Positions 16,648 through 25,770 are shown, counted from the stretch's first letter. The stretch: DNA of 64,000 bases from Leisingera aquaemixtae (GCF_019801145.1 NZ_JAHVJQ010000002.1:310001-374000), one strand, 5' to 3'. Program-made: numbers and translations. The notes: generated by a model not told the origin, from the sequence alone.

Positions 16648-17958
16648 ATGACCGATCTGACCCCCCGCGAAATCGTCTCGGAGCTGGACCGCTTCATCAT
16701 CGGCCAGAAGGAAGCCAAGCGCGCCGTGGCGGTGGCGCTGCGCAGCCGCTGGCGGCGCAAGCAGCTGGCTGACGACCTGCGCGATGAGGTGTATCCCAAG
16801 AATATCCTGATGATCGGCCCCACCGGCGTCGGCAAGACCGAGATTTCCCGCCGCCTGGCCAAACTCGCGCGCGCGCCTTTCATCAAGATTGAAGCCACCA
16901 AGTTCACCGAAGTTGGCTATGTCGGCCGTGATGTGGAGCAGATCATCCGCGACCTGGTGGACAGCGCCATTGCCCAAACCCGCGAGTACATGCGCGAGGA
17001 CGTGAAGGCCAACGCCCACAAGGCGGCGGAAGACCGGGTTGTGGAAGCCATCGCCGGCAGCGATGCACGTGAAGCGACCCGCGAGATGTTTCGCAAGAAG
17101 CTGAAGGCGGGGGAACTCGACGACACGGTGATCGAGCTGGACGTGGCCGACACCTCCAACCCGATGGGCATGTTCGAAATCCCCGGCCAGCCCGGCGGCG
17201 GCAACATGGGGATGCTGAACCTTGGCGACCTGTTCGGCAAGGCGATGGGCGGGCGCACCACCCGCAAGAAGATGACCGTTGCCGAAAGCTATGAGGTGCT
17301 GATCAGCGAAGAGGCCGACAAGCTGCTGGACGACGAAACCGTCACCCGCACCGCTCTGGAAGCCGTCGAACAGAACGGCATCGTGTTCCTGGATGAGATC
17401 GACAAAGTCTGCGCCCGGCAGGAGACCCGCGGCGGTGACGTCAGCCGGGAAGGCGTGCAGCGCGACCTGCTGCCGCTGATCGAAGGCACCACCGTCAGCA
17501 CCAAGCACGGGCCGGTCAAGACCGACCATATCCTGTTCATTGCTTCCGGCGCCTTCCACATCGCCAAACCGTCGGACCTGCTGCCGGAGCTGCAGGGCCG
17601 CCTGCCGATCCGGGTCAACCTGCGGGCGCTGACCGAAAAGGACTTTGTCCGCATCCTGACCGAGACCGACAACGCGCTGACACGGCAGTACACTGCGCTG
17701 ATGGGCACCGAGGAAGTCGAAGTGACTTTCACGGAGGACGGTATCGCTGCGCTGGCCAGGATTGCGGCCGAGGTGAACCAGACGGTGGAAAACATCGGCG
17801 CACGGCGGCTCTACACCGTGATGGAACGTGTCTTCGAAGAGCTCTCGTTCACGGCGCCTGACCGATCCGGTGAGGCAGTCACGGTTGATGCTGCATTTGT
17901 GAAAAAGAACCTTGGCGAGCTTGGGCGCTCCGCCGATGTCAGCCGTTACGTGCTGTAA
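16648..17958 (+). CDS. hslU: ATP-dependent protease HslU, AAA+ ATPase subunit
   Basis: A 436-residue AAA+ unfoldase that feeds substrates to HslV. The Walker A motif GPTGVGKTE is near residue 57, the pore loop GYVGRD near 90, and Walker [10 protein letters not shown] near 245. The central insertion I-domain (about 110-235) contains a glycine-rich stretch ([11 protein letters not shown]). The C-terminus RYVL matches the tail that docks into HslV. The length is usual. GGAAAGGA lies before the ATG. It is the second gene of the hslVU operon and ends at a 12-bp hairpin. Confidence 0.97.
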   Translation: MTDLTPREIVSELDRFIIGQKEAKRAVAVALRSRWRRKQLADDLRDEVYPKNILMIGPTGVGKTEISRRLAKLARAPFIKIEATKFTEVGYVGRDVEQIIRDLVDSAIAQTREYMREDVKANAHKAAEDRVVEAIAGSDAREATREMFRKKLKAGELDDTVIELDVADTSNPMGMFEIPGQPGGGNMGMLNLGDLFGKAMGGRTTRKKMTVAESYEVLISEEADKLLDDETVTRTALEAVEQNGIVFLDEIDKVCARQETRGGDVSREGVQRDLLPLIEGTTVSTKHGPVKTDHILFIASGAFHIAKPSDLLPELQGRLPIRVNLRALTEKDFVRILTETDNALTRQYTALMGTEEVEVTFTEDGIAALARIAAEVNQTVENIGARRLYTVMERVFEELSFTAPDRSGEAVTVDAAFVKKNLGELGRSADVSRYVL

Positions 17959-17987
17959 ACCGCCAGCGCCAGTCGCAGCCACTGGAC

Positions 17988-18019
17988 AATGGCGGCAGGT
18001 CGGATAGCCTGCCGCCATT
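17988..18019 (+). terminator. Terminator hairpin after hslU
   Basis: A perfect 12-bp stem (17988-17999 with 18008-18019), an 8-base loop, then TGAATTT. It starts 30 bases after the hslU stop. The T-run is poor, so termination may be partial. Confidence 0.6.
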
Positions 18020-18036
18020 TGAATTTGGGGGCAAAC

Positions 18037-19155
18037 ATGAAGCAGGTCCTGCGCGCGGTTTGCGTTTTTCTACTGATCGGACTGGCGGGCTGTGCGGACA
18101 GGTCCTTCTCGCCGACAGTCCCCAGCGCCTTGAAGATCGGCACCCCGAAAACCGTCTTTGCCGCCACAAACCGCGAACCGCTGCCGGATGGCACATACGG
18201 GTCAGAGAGAACCGACGGATTCAGCCTTCTGGAACTTACGGTCTCCATTCCGCCGGAACACAAGCCCGGCTCGCTGAAGTTCGGTTATGGGGACCCGGAT
18301 CCCACTACCGAGTTCACCATGGCCGGGCGCAGGAAATTCGAAAGTGAAGCGGCCTTTTCCACGAGGCTGCGGCAGGAGCTGGCCAAATTTCCCGCCGGCG
18401 AGCGGGACGTCACGGTTTTTGTACATGGATTCAATTCCACCCAGGCAGAGACTGCGTTCCGGGCCGCACAGCTGACCCACGACATCAATGTTCCCGGCGC
18501 AACAGTGATCTATTCCTGGCCCAGCAAAGGCAAGGCGCTTGGCTATGCTTACGACGGAGACAGCGTTCTGTTTGCCCGGGACGGGCTGGAAATGCTGCTG
18601 CGCAAGCTGGGTGCATCCGGTGCCGGGCGGGTTGTCGTGGTTGCGCATTCCATGGGAGGCCTGCTGACCATGGAGGCTCTGCGGCAGATTGAAATCAAAA
18701 CCCCCGGCTGGGCTGCCGGCAACCTTGGCGGCGTTGTGCTGATGTCACCGGACCTGGATGTTGACGTGTTCAAATCGCAGATGCAGCGCTTTGCCAAAGT
18801 ACCGCAGCCTTTTGTGATCTTCGTATCGCAAAAAGACAACGTTCTGACCCTGTCTCAACGTCTGCGCGGATTGGACGGGCGCGCGCGGCTGGGCAATCTG
18901 AATAATATCGATGAAATCAGCGAACTGCCGGTAGAAGTCATCGATACCACTGCATTTGCCGATGAAGCTGAATCGCAGCATTTTGTTGCTGCGACCTCGC
19001 CGGCGCTGCTGGCCCTGCTAAAGGGGGCCCGGGAAACGACAGAGTCGTTCGAGAGGGATCAGGACGGGCTTCGCAGGATTCTGCCCGGCCAGATCATAGT
19101 CCGGGACAACGTCATTGCCGTGGCGCTGGCACTCCCGCCATCCGACAACAGATGA
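18037..19155 (+). CDS. Alpha/beta hydrolase lipoprotein (DUF900 family)
   Basis: A 372-residue predicted lipoprotein. The signal peptide MKQVLRAVCV is followed by the lipobox GLAGC with C19 as lipidation site. The body is a DUF900-type alpha/beta hydrolase: VTVFVHGFNSTQAE (oxyanion region), VIYSWPSKGK and the nucleophile elbow VVAHSMGG near residue 206. A C-terminal aspartate and histidine (ESQHF near 311) can complete the triad. The natural substrate is not known. The start at 18037 is chosen for the signal peptide; the frame is open from 17989. It converges with the Smr gene, leaving six bases between stops. Confidence 0.82.
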   Translation: MKQVLRAVCVFLLIGLAGCADRSFSPTVPSALKIGTPKTVFAATNREPLPDGTYGSERTDGFSLLELTVSIPPEHKPGSLKFGYGDPDPTTEFTMAGRRKFESEAAFSTRLRQELAKFPAGERDVTVFVHGFNSTQAETAFRAAQLTHDINVPGATVIYSWPSKGKALGYAYDGDSVLFARDGLEMLLRKLGASGAGRVVVVAHSMGGLLTMEALRQIEIKTPGWAAGNLGGVVLMSPDLDVDVFKSQMQRFAKVPQPFVIFVSQKDNVLTLSQRLRGLDGRARLGNLNNIDEISELPVEVIDTTAFADEAESQHFVAATSPALLALLKGARETTESFERDQDGLRRILPGQIIVRDNVIAVALALPPSDNR

Positions 19156-19161
19156 CAGCCC

Positions 19162-19749
19162 TCAGCGGCAGCGCCGGAGGTAAACGTAGTAGGCGCCTTC
19201 ACCGCCATGGCTGACATGGGCCGGCGTGACCTGCAGCACCGCTTGCGACAGCGGCGGCAAGGCCAGCCACTGAGGCACCTTGTGGCGCAGCACTCCGCGC
19301 GGCACCGGCATCGGGCCCGGTTCATCCCGGTCCTTGCCTTTGCCGGTCACCACCAGCACCAGCCGCTTGCCAGAGGCCTGCGCCGACAGGATGAAGCGTG
19401 TAAGCGCAGGATGCGCGGTGTCGATCCGCATGCCATGCAGGTCCAGTTTGCCTTCCGGCCTGATCTTGCCGCGCTTCATCCGGCGGAAGGCCTTTTCGTC
19501 CATCTGCAGCGGATCACTGGCCAAGTTGCGGGCAATCGACGGCTTCAGATCGTGTTTCACCGGCTTGGGTTTGGCATTGCTTCCGACCTTGAACGGCGCC
19601 AGGCGCGGCTCTGGCTGCTTGACCGGTTTGGGTTTCGGCATAGGCAGGGCTGGCGGAGTGGAATGCGCACCCGGATGCAGCCGCTCGGTGTGCTTCACGA
19701 CCTTGTGCCAGAGGTCGATTTCATCGCCTGTCAGTTTGCGCCGTGTCAT
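19162..19749 (-). CDS. Smr-domain protein
   Basis: A 195-residue protein with a basic, proline-rich N-terminal region (about 30-70, repeated PKPVK-type motifs) and a C-terminal Smr domain (about 98-195) containing KLDLHGM and VVTGKGKD, the two hallmark motifs. Stand-alone Smr proteins act as nucleic-acid nicking nucleases in some bacteria; the exact role here is not known. It is the last gene of the leftward unit Tim44-like - mltA - smr and starts directly after the mltA stop. This three-gene order opposite fxsA-secB is common in Rhodobacteraceae. Confidence 0.85.
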   Translation of the reverse strand: MTRRKLTGDEIDLWHKVVKHTERLHPGAHSTPPALPMPKPKPVKQPEPRLAPFKVGSNAKPKPVKHDLKPSIARNLASDPLQMDEKAFRRMKRGKIRPEGKLDLHGMRIDTAHPALTRFILSAQASGKRLVLVVTGKGKDRDEPGPMPVPRGVLRHKVPQWLALPPLSQAVLQVTPAHVSHGGEGAYYVYLRRCR

Positions 19750-20802
19750 TCAAAGATCTTCCGGCAGCATCGCATAGGCCCGCTGGATCGGCAGCAGCAC
19801 AACCATCCGTCCCGGGTCTTTCATCGTGCCGGCGGCTTCACCGGCGTCGTCGCCTGTTCCGACAAAGATGTCGGCCCGCTGCGCCCCTTTGATCGCGGAA
19901 CCGGTGTCCTGCGCCACCATCAGCCGGCGCAGCGGCATGTGTCCGTCCTTTTCCACCCATACCGGTGCGCCCAGCGGGGTGTAAGCCGGATCAGCGGCAA
20001 TGGTGCGCATTGGTGTGACCGAGCGGTTCATCGCACCAAGCGGCCCCTTGGACGCCGCCACTTTACGCACCTCGCGGAAAAACACATAGGACGGGTTGTG
20101 GAACAGCAGCTCCTTGCCGTCCGCCGGGTTTCGCCGCACCCAGGATTTGATCACCTGCGCGCTCACCTGGTGGGCATTGTAAACGCCGCGGCGAACCAGT
20201 TCTTTGCCTATGGACTTGTAAGGGTGGCCGTTGGCCCCGCCGTACCCCACGCGAATGGTTGACCCGTCGGGCAGGCGGATCCGGCCAGAGCCCTGGATCT
20301 GCAAAAAGAACAGCTCCACCGGGTCATCAACCCAGGCAATTTCCAGCCCGCGGCCCTGCATCACGCCACCAGTCAGAATGTCCCGCCGCGGCAGCCAAAG
20401 ATCAGTGCTGCGTGCTTCCGGCGGCATCTTGTAGACCGGATAGCGGAAGCGGTCCGTGGGATAGCGCGAGCCGTTCAGTTCTGGTTCGAAATAGCCGGTG
20501 AACAGGGCAGGGCTGCCGTCCTCGATCAGCACCGGGCGGAAGAACAGCTCGAAAAACGCCCGCGCACCGTCCGGTGACTGGGATCGCGCAGCGTTGCACA
20601 GCGCCGCCCAGTCAGGATCTTTAAGATCCAGGCAAGTTTCCAGAAAGACCTTCAGTGCAGCAGCATGATCATCCTCTGCCCAGCCATCCAGCTGGGCAAA
20701 ATCCAGTATGCTGGACACGGTCTCGGATTGCGCCCCGGAGGCGGTCATCGCGGCACCTGCAATAGCAGCCGCCCCAAGTGCCCCCCGAAGCGCCGCAATC
20801 AT
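19750..20802 (-). CDS. mltA: Membrane-bound lytic murein transglycosylase A
   Basis: A 350-residue exported lytic transglycosylase that cleaves the MurNAc-GlcNAc bond of peptidoglycan. It has an N-terminal signal sequence (MIAALRGALGAAAIAGAA), an MltA domain with LFTGYFEPELNGSR and IQGSGRIRLPDG, and the C-terminal 3D domain AQRADIFVGTGDDAGEAAGT carrying the catalytic aspartate region. I see no lipobox cysteine, so it may be periplasmic or held by an uncleaved signal rather than a lipoprotein. It overlaps the Tim44-like gene by four bases. With amgK-murU and the L,D-transpeptidase in this window it belongs to cell-wall turnover. Confidence 0.9.
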   Translation of the reverse strand: MIAALRGALGAAAIAGAAMTASGAQSETVSSILDFAQLDGWAEDDHAAALKVFLETCLDLKDPDWAALCNAARSQSPDGARAFFELFFRPVLIEDGSPALFTGYFEPELNGSRYPTDRFRYPVYKMPPEARSTDLWLPRRDILTGGVMQGRGLEIAWVDDPVELFFLQIQGSGRIRLPDGSTIRVGYGGANGHPYKSIGKELVRRGVYNAHQVSAQVIKSWVRRNPADGKELLFHNPSYVFFREVRKVAASKGPLGAMNRSVTPMRTIAADPAYTPLGAPVWVEKDGHMPLRRLMVAQDTGSAIKGAQRADIFVGTGDDAGEAAGTMKDPGRMVVLLPIQRAYAMLPEDL

Positions 20803-21455
20803 GCGTCCGTCGCGACAAGCTGCCAGTTGGGATCGTCGCTGCCCATGGTGCGGGCAAAAACCCAGGTGTCCTTCTGGCGTTTGACCGCCTTGGGGTCGCC
20901 CTCGACGATGTCGCCGCCGCGGTCACGCACGACCGAGGTCAGCTCTCCCACGAAACGCATGGTGATTTCCGCACGCCCGGACTGCGCGTCAAACCGTGCG
21001 TCGGACAGGGTGGTTTCACGCACACCGATGAATTCGGCCTCGATCTTGTAACCCTGGTCTTCGCGCTGTGCGACGGCGTCCACGAAGCTTTCGAACACAT
21101 CCTCCGCCAGGAACGGCTGGATATCATCCAGATTGCCGTGTTCGAACCCCATCAGGATCATCTCATAGGCGCCGCGGGCACCCTGAACGAAATCCTGCAC
21201 CTGGAACGAGGGCTCAGCCCGTTTCATCGCAGCCAGGGCCTGAGCCTGCGTGCTGCCTTCTTCAACATAATCCGTGATGTCGCGGTCAGGCCCGCCTTCG
21301 ATCACTTCCAGATCCGGGCGGCGGCTCTTGGCTTCCGACTTCGGCAGCGGCGGCTTCTCGAAACCTTCGCGTGTTCCCAGAACGCTTTTCAAGCGCAGGA
21401 TCAGAAACACGGCGATACCGGCCAGAACCAAAAGCTGAATCACAGGCGACTCCAT
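20799..21455 (-). CDS. Tim44/TimA-like membrane-associated protein
   Basis: A 218-residue protein with one N-terminal membrane segment (about 5-22, IQLLVLAGIAVFLILRL) and a Tim44-like domain over about 75-215. The domain is homologous to mitochondrial Tim44 and is found throughout alphaproteobacteria, where it is proposed to associate with the inner membrane; a role in protein handling is inferred only from homology. It is the first gene of the leftward unit with mltA and smr, and is divergent from fxsA. Its conserved neighbourhood with secB fits, but does not prove, a link to export. Confidence 0.85.
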   Translation of the reverse strand: MESPVIQLLVLAGIAVFLILRLKSVLGTREGFEKPPLPKSEAKSRRPDLEVIEGGPDRDITDYVEEGSTQAQALAAMKRAEPSFQVQDFVQGARGAYEMILMGFEHGNLDDIQPFLAEDVFESFVDAVAQREDQGYKIEAEFIGVRETTLSDARFDAQSGRAEITMRFVGELTSVVRDRGGDIVEGDPKAVKRQKDTWVFARTMGSDDPNWQLVATDA

Positions 21456-21570
21456 GGATACCTCATGCTAGGCGTTCGTGCTTTGTTTGAAACCAAAGCG
21501 GTCAGGTCTTATGTAGGTGACGGGCGGGGGCAAGTCTACCGCCCGGGTGTATGATCGCAAGGAAACCCTC

Positions 21571-22071
21571 ATGTATCTCTTCCTGGCCTTTCTGATGGTT
21601 CCCATCATTGAAATTGCTTTGTTTATTCAAGTCGGCGGCGCCATCGGCCTGTGGCCGACATTGGCCATCGTGGTGCTGACCGCAGTGCTGGGCACCTGGC
21701 TGGTGAAGACCCAGGGGCGCATGGCAATGGGTCAGCTGCGGTCTTCCTTCCAGCAATTGTCGGATCCGGCGGAACCTTTGGCCCATGGGGCGATGATCCT
21801 GTTTGCTGGCGCATTGCTGCTGACACCCGGTTTTTTCACCGATGCCGCCGGCTTTCTCCTGCTAGCGCCGCCCGTGCGGCTGGCGGTCTACCGATACATT
21901 CGCGCCCGTGTCACTGTAGCGCAGTTCCAGATGGGGCCAGGCAGCATGCAGGGCAGGCACTATCCCGGCACCGCCGGCAGGCCGGATGACATCATCGACG
22001 GCGATTACGAAGATGTGACGCCAGAACAGCGGCCCAGCGGCCCGTCGGGCTGGGTCGACGGGCCCCGTTGA
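21571..22071 (+). CDS. fxsA: FxsA family membrane protein
   Basis: A 166-residue inner-membrane protein of the FxsA family, named after the E. coli protein whose overproduction relieves F-plasmid exclusion of phage T7. Hydrophobic segments lie at about 2-20, 25-45 and 70-100; the motif LLLTPGFFTDAAGFLLLAPP is typical. The cytoplasmic tail is acidic (DDIIDGDYEDVTPEQ). The start at 21571 follows AAGGAAA; an upstream frame from 21517 is not used. It precedes secB by 56 bases on the same strand. The physiological role is unclear. Confidence 0.88.
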   Translation: MYLFLAFLMVPIIEIALFIQVGGAIGLWPTLAIVVLTAVLGTWLVKTQGRMAMGQLRSSFQQLSDPAEPLAHGAMILFAGALLLTPGFFTDAAGFLLLAPPVRLAVYRYIRARVTVAQFQMGPGSMQGRHYPGTAGRPDDIIDGDYEDVTPEQRPSGPSGWVDGPR

Positions 22072-22127
22072 GCTGGCTGGACCAAGCTGTTAAGCACGGT
22101 CCAAAGCATATTTTCAGGAGTATCCCG

Positions 22128-22616
22128 ATGGCCGAAAACGGCGAAGCCCAGCAGCAGCCGCAAGTCCAGATGAACATTCTGGCCCAGTTCATCCGCGACA
22201 TGTCGTTCGAAAACGTGATGGCGCAGAAAGGCACCGGCGGCGAGGTTCAGCCCGACGTCAGCGTGCAGGTGAACCTGGATGCGAAAAAGCGCTCGGCCGA
22301 GAACCAGTATGAGGTTGTCACCAAACTGACCGTCGAGTCCAAAAACAAGGAAAGCGGCAACGTCTTGTTCGTGCTGGAGCTGGAATATGTCGGCGTCTTC
22401 AACATCGTCGGTGTGCCGGAGGATCAGCTGCACCCCTTCCTGCTGATCGAATGCCCGCGCATGACCTTCCCGTTCCTGCGCCGCATCGTGTCCGACGTTA
22501 CCCGCGACGGCGGCTTCCCGCCGCTGAACCTGGACAACATCGACTTTGTCGGGATCTACCGCAACGAACTGGCCCGCCGCCAGCAAGAGGCTGCGGCTGC
22601 GGCAACGCCGCAGTAA
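22128..22616 (+). CDS. secB: Protein-export chaperone SecB
   Basis: A 162-residue cytosolic tetrameric chaperone that keeps preproteins unfolded and hands them to SecA. Family motifs include MNILAQFIRDMSFENVMAQK, VSVQVNLDAKKRS, and the SecA-contact region PFLLIECPRMTFPFLRRIV. The start at 22128 follows AGGAG with good spacing; the longer frame from 22068 overlaps fxsA and is rejected. A strong terminator follows. The gene faces dnaQ convergently. Confidence 0.96.
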   Translation: MAENGEAQQQPQVQMNILAQFIRDMSFENVMAQKGTGGEVQPDVSVQVNLDAKKRSAENQYEVVTKLTVESKNKESGNVLFVLELEYVGVFNIVGVPEDQLHPFLLIECPRMTFPFLRRIVSDVTRDGGFPPLNLDNIDFVGIYRNELARRQQEAAAAATPQ

Positions 22617-22638
22617 GGCGTCAATCCTTTGAAACAGA

Positions 22639-22667
22639 AAACGCCGCTGAAATTCAGCGGCGTTTTT
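22639..22667 (+). terminator. Intrinsic terminator of secB
   Basis: A 10-bp perfect stem (22641-22650 with 22654-22663), extendable by A-T pairs, with a 3-base loop and five T residues. On the minus strand the same hairpin is followed by T residues too, so it could also end dnaQ transcription. Confidence 0.9.
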
Positions 22668-22688
22668 CTTTGGCGGCTTTCGTAAAGC

Positions 22689-23417
22689 TCATGACGCTTT
22701 CCACAAAGCGCCGTCGCCCATTTTTTCGACAAACGCCTCATGTGCTGCCAGTTCCTCCGCAGTGATCCGCGGCGGCAGCGGAGACTGCCGCGGGGCAGGG
22801 CGCCAGTCGTCTTCCACCTGCGCATTGCCGGCAGAGGAAGTCTGCGTTGACAGGCCAAAATCGGGCTGCCGCCCGCCGATCAGCTCCAGATAGACATCCG
22901 CAAGGATTTCGGAGTCAAGAAGCGCCCCGTGCAGGGTCCGGTTGGAGTTGTCTATATTGAACCGGCGGCAAAGCGCATCCAGCGTCGCCGGCGAGCCCGG
23001 AAACCGCTGGCGCGCCATCGCCAGCGTATCGATGGCCTGATCCATTGGCAGTTTGGGCAGCCCCATCCAGTCGAGTTCCGCATTCAGGAACTTCATGTCA
23101 AAGCTGGCATTGTGAATGACCAGCTTGGAATCCTGCACAAAGTCCAGGAACTTCTGGCCGACCTTGGCAAAGACCGGCTTGTCGCGCAGCGTTACTGCAC
23201 CTGGTTCGGGTTTCTGCGGCGGTTCCAGCAGGTCCGGGCCGATACCATGTACAGAAAAAGCCTCAGCCGGCATTGACCGTTCCGGGTTGATGTAAACGTG
23301 AAACGTTTCCCCGGTCGGCATGTGGTTGTAGAGTTCCACCGCGCCGATCTCGACGATCCGGTCCCCGGAAAACGGATCAAACCCGGTGGTTTCGGTATCG
23401 AGAACGATTTCACGCAT
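22689..23417 (-). CDS. dnaQ: DNA polymerase III epsilon subunit (proofreading exonuclease)
   Basis: A 242-residue 3'-5' exonuclease of the replicative polymerase. DEDDh motifs are intact: VLDTETTGFD (D7, E9), HNASFDMKFL, and LHGALLDSEIL. An insertion rich in proline (EPPQKPEPGAVT, about 64-75) separates motifs I and II. The C-terminal region after about 180 is a linker plus a short segment likely to bind the alpha subunit. It is the last gene of the leftward operon maf-aroE-coaE-dnaQ and overlaps coaE by eight bases. Position next to the proposed origin is usual for alphaproteobacteria. Confidence 0.95.
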   Translation of the reverse strand: MREIVLDTETTGFDPFSGDRIVEIGAVELYNHMPTGETFHVYINPERSMPAEAFSVHGIGPDLLEPPQKPEPGAVTLRDKPVFAKVGQKFLDFVQDSKLVIHNASFDMKFLNAELDWMGLPKLPMDQAIDTLAMARQRFPGSPATLDALCRRFNIDNSNRTLHGALLDSEILADVYLELIGGRQPDFGLSTQTSSAGNAQVEDDWRPAPRQSPLPPRITAEELAAHEAFVEKMGDGALWKAS

Positions 23418-24003
23418 GGCCCAGCTTGCTCCTGATATCTGCGAGGATCTCTGCTACCTGCGCGGCGGCATGGTCGAGCGTATCTGTCTCGATCACATAG
23501 TCGGCGCGGGAGAGTTTCTTCTCGATCGGCATCTGTTTCTGCAGGATATGCCGGAATTGCTCAACCGTCATCGTGCCGCGGGCAAGAACCCGCTGTTGCT
23601 GGGTTTGTGCATCCACTGTCACGCAGGCCACCGCATCCATTTCCGCATAGCCGCCGGTTTCAAACAGCAGCGGGATGTCGAACACCAGAATGTCGCTTTG
23701 GGCCGCTGCCCGGAACGCCGCCCGGTCCTGTGCGACCAGCGGATGCACAATGGCCTCGATGCGCTTCAGCGCCTCCGGATCGTTACCGATTATCCGCTTC
23801 AGCGCGGTGCGGCTGACCTCGCCATTCTCCACCGCGTCAGGAAAGGCCGCCTGCATCGGCTGAACCGCAGCGCCCCCCTTGCCATAAAGCCGGTGCACCG
23901 CTGCATCCGCGTCCCAGACCGCGCAGCCCTGCGCCGCGAAAAGCTGGGCCGTGGTGCTTTTGCCCATGCCGATGGAGCCGGTGAGGCCAAGGCTGAAACT
24001 CAT
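23410..24003 (-). CDS. coaE: Dephospho-CoA kinase
   Basis: A 197-residue kinase for the last step of coenzyme A synthesis (dephospho-CoA plus ATP to CoA). The P-loop GSIGMGKSTT (about 10-19) and the substrate-binding DADAAVHRLYG (about 36-46) are clear, as is the lid region RAAFRAAAQSDILVFDIPLL. The length is typical. It overlaps aroE by four bases (ATGA) and dnaQ by eight, so translation of the operon is probably coupled. Confidence 0.95.
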   Translation of the reverse strand: MSFSLGLTGSIGMGKSTTAQLFAAQGCAVWDADAAVHRLYGKGGAAVQPMQAAFPDAVENGEVSRTALKRIIGNDPEALKRIEAIVHPLVAQDRAAFRAAAQSDILVFDIPLLFETGGYAEMDAVACVTVDAQTQQQRVLARGTMTVEQFRHILQKQMPIEKKLSRADYVIETDTLDHAAAQVAEILADIRSKLGHA

Positions 24004-24833
24004 CCGAGCACCGCTTCCCGCGTGGCAGCGTCAACTTCCGGGCGGTGGCCGAACCAGCGCTCAAACCCCGGCACCGCCTGGTGCAGCAGCATGCCCAGCC
24101 CGTCGACCACGGTGCAACCGACGTCCTCTGCCGTTTGCAACAGATCGGTTTTCAATGGCGCATAGATAAGGTCGGTCACCACCGCGCTTGGCTGCAGGCC
24201 GTCCAATGGAACCCGCAGACGCGGCTTGCCCACCATGCCAAGCGAGGTGGTGTTCACGATCAGCGCACCTTCTTCGATGACATTTCCGGCCTGAACCCAT
24301 TCCACCACTTTGACCCGGTCGCCGAAGTCCTTGTGCAGCTGATCAGCGCGGCCGCGGGTACGGTTGGACAGCAGGATTTCCGGCACGCCGGCCTCCAACA
24401 GCGAGGCGACAACGGCCCGGCAGGCCCCGCCAGCGCCCAGCACGACGGCAGGTCCAGTCTGCGGATCCCAATCCGGTGCCCCCTGATGCAGGTTGGTGAT
24501 GAATCCATAGCCGTCGGTATTGTCGGCCATGACCGTTCCATCCTCGCGGAAGATCAGCGTGTTGGCGGCGCCGATCAGTTTGGCCCGGTCCGTTACCTTG
24601 CCGGCGATCTCCATCACCGCTTCCTTATGCGGAATGGTGACATTGGCGCCAACGAAACCCATCTTTGGCATCGCCTGGATGGTTTCAGCCAGGTCATCCG
24701 GCTCCACATGCATCGGAACATAATGGCCTGCAATGCCGTGCGTCTTCAGCCAGTGGCCATGAAGCTGCGGGGATTTGGAATGCGCGACAGGACAGCCAAT
24801 AACGCCGGCGAGCGGGATTCTTGCTTCTGTCAT
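24000..24833 (-). CDS. aroE: Shikimate dehydrogenase (NADP+)
   Basis: A 277-residue enzyme reducing 3-dehydroshikimate to shikimate in aromatic amino acid synthesis. Substrate-site residues are visible in HSKSPQLHGHW (about 18-28), VTIPHKEAVM (catalytic lysine) and DNTDGYGF (catalytic aspartate); the NADP-binding loop is VLGAGGACRAVVASLLEAG. The length is usual. It overlaps maf by four bases upstream and coaE by four downstream. Confidence 0.96.
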   Translation of the reverse strand: MTEARIPLAGVIGCPVAHSKSPQLHGHWLKTHGIAGHYVPMHVEPDDLAETIQAMPKMGFVGANVTIPHKEAVMEIAGKVTDRAKLIGAANTLIFREDGTVMADNTDGYGFITNLHQGAPDWDPQTGPAVVLGAGGACRAVVASLLEAGVPEILLSNRTRGRADQLHKDFGDRVKVVEWVQAGNVIEEGALIVNTTSLGMVGKPRLRVPLDGLQPSAVVTDLIYAPLKTDLLQTAEDVGCTVVDGLGMLLHQAVPGFERWFGHRPEVDAATREAVLG

Positions 24834-25429
24834 TGCTCGATCACCCCTTGAAGACCCAGGTAACTGATAAGCTCCATCAGCGGCAATCCCAAGACATTAA
24901 AGTAGCTGCCGTCGATACTGGCGAACAACCGGACACCTTCCTCCTCCAGCTTATACGCGCCAACGGCGTGGCGGATGCTATCCCAGTTCCGGCTGACATA
25001 GTCCGCCAGATAGGTGTCAGAGCAATTACGCATCACCAGGCGGACTTGCCCGACATGCCGCCAGATGGGTTCGCCGTCCCGGTATATCACGGCCGCCGAC
25101 AGCAGCATGTGGCGTTTGCCGCGCATTTCCTGAAGCTGACGCAGCGCTTCTTCTGCGCTGGCGGGTTTGGACAAAAGGTTTCCTTCGAAATCAAGCACTT
25201 GATCACAGCCCAGCACCAGTCTTCCCGGGTGTTTGCCGCTGATCTTGCGCGCTTTCGCCTCTGCCAGCGCATCGGCGATGTCCCGCGGCGGCGCTTCTTC
25301 GGCCAGCAGCGCCGATTTGATCGCATCCTCGTCCAGGCGCGGAACATCGCAGTCGAATTCTATGCCCGCCTGGCGCAGCAGATGCGCCCGGATTTCGGAG
25401 CCGGAGGCCAGCACAATGTGGGCAGTCAT
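24830..25429 (-). CDS. maf: Maf/YceF-type nucleotide pyrophosphatase
   Basis: A 199-residue Maf-family nucleotide diphosphatase. By family it removes non-canonical or modified nucleotides (for example dTTP/UTP or 7-methyl-GTP, depending on the subfamily); the subfamily is not settled here. Visible motifs are LASGSEIRAHLLRQAGIEF at the N-terminus, EEAPPRDIADALAEAKA and VLGCDQVLDFEG. It is the first gene of maf-aroE-coaE-dnaQ. Its 5' side faces the proposed replication origin, and no strong ribosome-binding site precedes the ATG at 25429. Confidence 0.9.
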   Translation of the reverse strand: MTAHIVLASGSEIRAHLLRQAGIEFDCDVPRLDEDAIKSALLAEEAPPRDIADALAEAKARKISGKHPGRLVLGCDQVLDFEGNLLSKPASAEEALRQLQEMRGKRHMLLSAAVIYRDGEPIWRHVGQVRLVMRNCSDTYLADYVSRNWDSIRHAVGAYKLEEEGVRLFASIDGSYFNVLGLPLMELISYLGLQGVIEQ

Positions 25430-25556
25430 GTGGAAAACCCCGTGGGAAAGAAGCAGATCGTTTCAGGACGTTTTGTATGGTTTTCCGCGGTTAAGTAAAG
25501 ACTCCAGGGGTTGACGCAAATCTCAGGATTCAGCCGGCTGAGTCGTCCTTTGTGAG

Positions 25557-25565
25557 TCAGGATAA
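25557..25565 (-). promoter_or_regulatory. Weak DnaA-box-like site
   Basis: On the minus strand it reads TTATCCTGA, 7 of 9 matches to TTATCCACA. Included because it shares the TTATCC core with the other sites of the gap. Confidence 0.3.
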
Positions 25566-25610
25566 CTTTGAATCCGTGGATATGCCGGCTCTCCCCGGAT
25601 CATCCCGGCG

Positions 25611-25619
25611 TTATCCCCA
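25611..25619 (+). promoter_or_regulatory. DnaA-box-like site
   Basis: TTATCCCCA, 8 of 9 matches to the TTATCCACA consensus. The same nonamer recurs inverted at 25720-25728. Confidence 0.5.
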
Positions 25620-25709
25620 AGTTCAGATTGGTAAACCGCACCTTAACAAGCCTTGTTTACAAGACGGTAAGGAAATTTTCGAGACTTCTGTCCCATGTGC
25701 GCTGGAATC

Positions 25710-25728
25710 TTATCCCTGCTGGGGATAA
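25710..25728. promoter_or_regulatory. Inverted pair of DnaA-box-like sites
   Basis: TTATCCCTG at 25710-25718 on the plus strand and TTATCCCCA at 25720-25728 on the minus strand face each other, forming the inverted repeat CTTATCCC / GGGATAAG around TGCTG. The symmetry within the gap is striking. Confidence 0.5.
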
Positions 25729-25744
25729 GCGAAGGAAGATTCAG

Positions 25745-25753
25745 TTATCCACT
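25745..25753 (+). promoter_or_regulatory. DnaA-box-like site next to AT-rich tract
   Basis: TTATCCACT, 8 of 9 matches to TTATCCACA; the closest of the group in its variable positions. It lies about 18 bases from the AT-rich stretch. Confidence 0.55.
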
Positions 25754-25770
25754 GGAATCCACGCACACTA

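Noticed and set aside
23290-23320. Possible third parS near dnaQ (sequence with GTGAAACG and GTTTCC)
   Set aside because: It lacks the TTTCAC half in the right position, so it is not a ParB palindrome.
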